From Pleurotus djamor (taxonomy: Eukaryota > Basidiomycota > Agaricomycetes > Agaricales > Pleurotaceae), in contig JAPEVF010000551.1 of NCBI GenBank assembly GCA_029747585.1, positions 1 through 30,644 on the forward strand: a stretch of 30,644 nucleotides of DNA, in the 5' to 3' direction. Made by a program: the position numbers and the translations under genes. Position 1 is the stretch's first letter. The number at the start of each line of letters is the position of its first letter. The notes beneath the pieces are model-generated. The model searched no databases, had not been told where the DNA came from, and worked only from the letters and a program-made list of their open reading frames with translations. Of the stretch, positions 30,110 through 30,644 are shown piece by piece.

Positions 30110-30644
30110 TCAGTTGACTCCCGGGCTGGACACTCCCATTCCCAGGACTTCTGACTTTGGGTCTTAAGCTTGAGCTCTGCGCTTAAGCTTGATGAGGCCC
30201 TTCGTATGTACGCGGAAACGGTCCGGCGACGGGTCCTACTCGATCAAGTACTCAATTAGTAATTAATTATAAAACTTGCATTTGGCCTCTGTGGTATTAC
30301 CTTGCTTGCAAGGTCCCCCATGTTCNAAAAAAAATCCATATTTGGTGTGTGTGCGAAATAGCCCGGGCTTTGCCGAGAAAAGTCACATGAGAGGTCAGCC
30401 TCCCTCTTCTGAATCTTTGAAGCTTTCGCGTTCATCCAGTGTCTGTCGGGGTAGAATTTAGAAAGAGTTCTGCCTCTTCCTTCACACGCGAAACACTGGC
30501 GCTCGCCGCGCTGTGAGGATCCCAAACTATTTTTTCGCCACTCACCCCGCTCACTATTGAACCTGACCTTCGTACCTTCGACGCCCATGTCTGTCATAGA
30601 GTACAAACAAAGGCAGTTTCTCGTACACTCCCATGAAACAATGT
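30110..30644. other. No clear gene at the window end
   Basis: A minus-strand ORF (30606-30256) contains an ambiguous base at 30326 and CFACEGRGRTL, which resembles a single zinc-ribbon knuckle but stands alone. A direct repeat CTTAAGCTTGA occurs at about 30165-30191. Nothing firm. Confidence 0.4.

Noticed and set aside
30256..30606. DnaJ-like zinc protein from CFACEGRGRTL
   Set aside because: There is only one CxxCxGxG-like unit, the ORF contains an N, and there is no J domain.

Overview
The window looks like a transposon-rich, gene-poor stretch of a basidiomycete genome, most likely a mushroom-forming agaricomycete. The evidence is the many 46-72 bp introns with GT..AG ends and CTNAC-like branch sites, a Plavaka-type transposase, a DUF6532 protein, a DUF6698 protein and a fungal Tc1/mariner transposase. 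There are nine single ambiguous bases, mostly beside homopolymer runs, so some frameshifts in the 'pseudogenes' could be assembly errors. All exon maps below were worked out by hand from splice signals and reading phase. Family names come from remembered family patterns, not from searches.

Layout. 1-4960: a repeat copy (1-350), a broken Set3-like PHD+SET gene on the minus strand (539-1870), an array of about ten short exon-intron units on the minus strand (2255-3735), a small in-frame repeat (4057-4402) and a broken hypothetical gene (4613-4957). 5301-11084: a probable complete Plavaka-type DNA transposon of about 5.8 kb with matching inverted end sequences. It carries an intact 4-exon transposase (minus) and a divergent 10-exon DUF6532 gene (plus), which share a promoter gap of about 108 bp. 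11377-15268: a 9-exon JmjC-domain protein of 1151 residues. 15338-16069: a proline-rich ORF abutted by a 248 bp MITE with TA target duplications. 16510-18560: two hypothetical minus-strand genes, the first with six phase-consistent exons.

18690-24854 is a nested repeat landscape. Pieces of one multi-exon gene family occur four times in the window (1-350 minus; about 18690-19000, 20873-21938 and 22890-23978 plus). It also holds a GACTTC-based minisatellite and a broken Ser/Pro-rich gene. 24855-26480 has little recognisable coding content but holds a strong 39-nt hairpin. 26483-28065 is a Tc1/mariner element with an intact 5-exon, 318-residue transposase. 28249-29379 is a 5-exon DUF6698 gene, and the window ends in mostly featureless sequence with one short conserved-looking ORF (29879-30109, minus).

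The open reading frames that survive splicing intact are the two transposases, DUF6532, JmjC, DUF6698 and the hypothetical genes at 16510-17479 and 17575-18222. The old host-type gene (Set3-like) and the repeated family are decayed.
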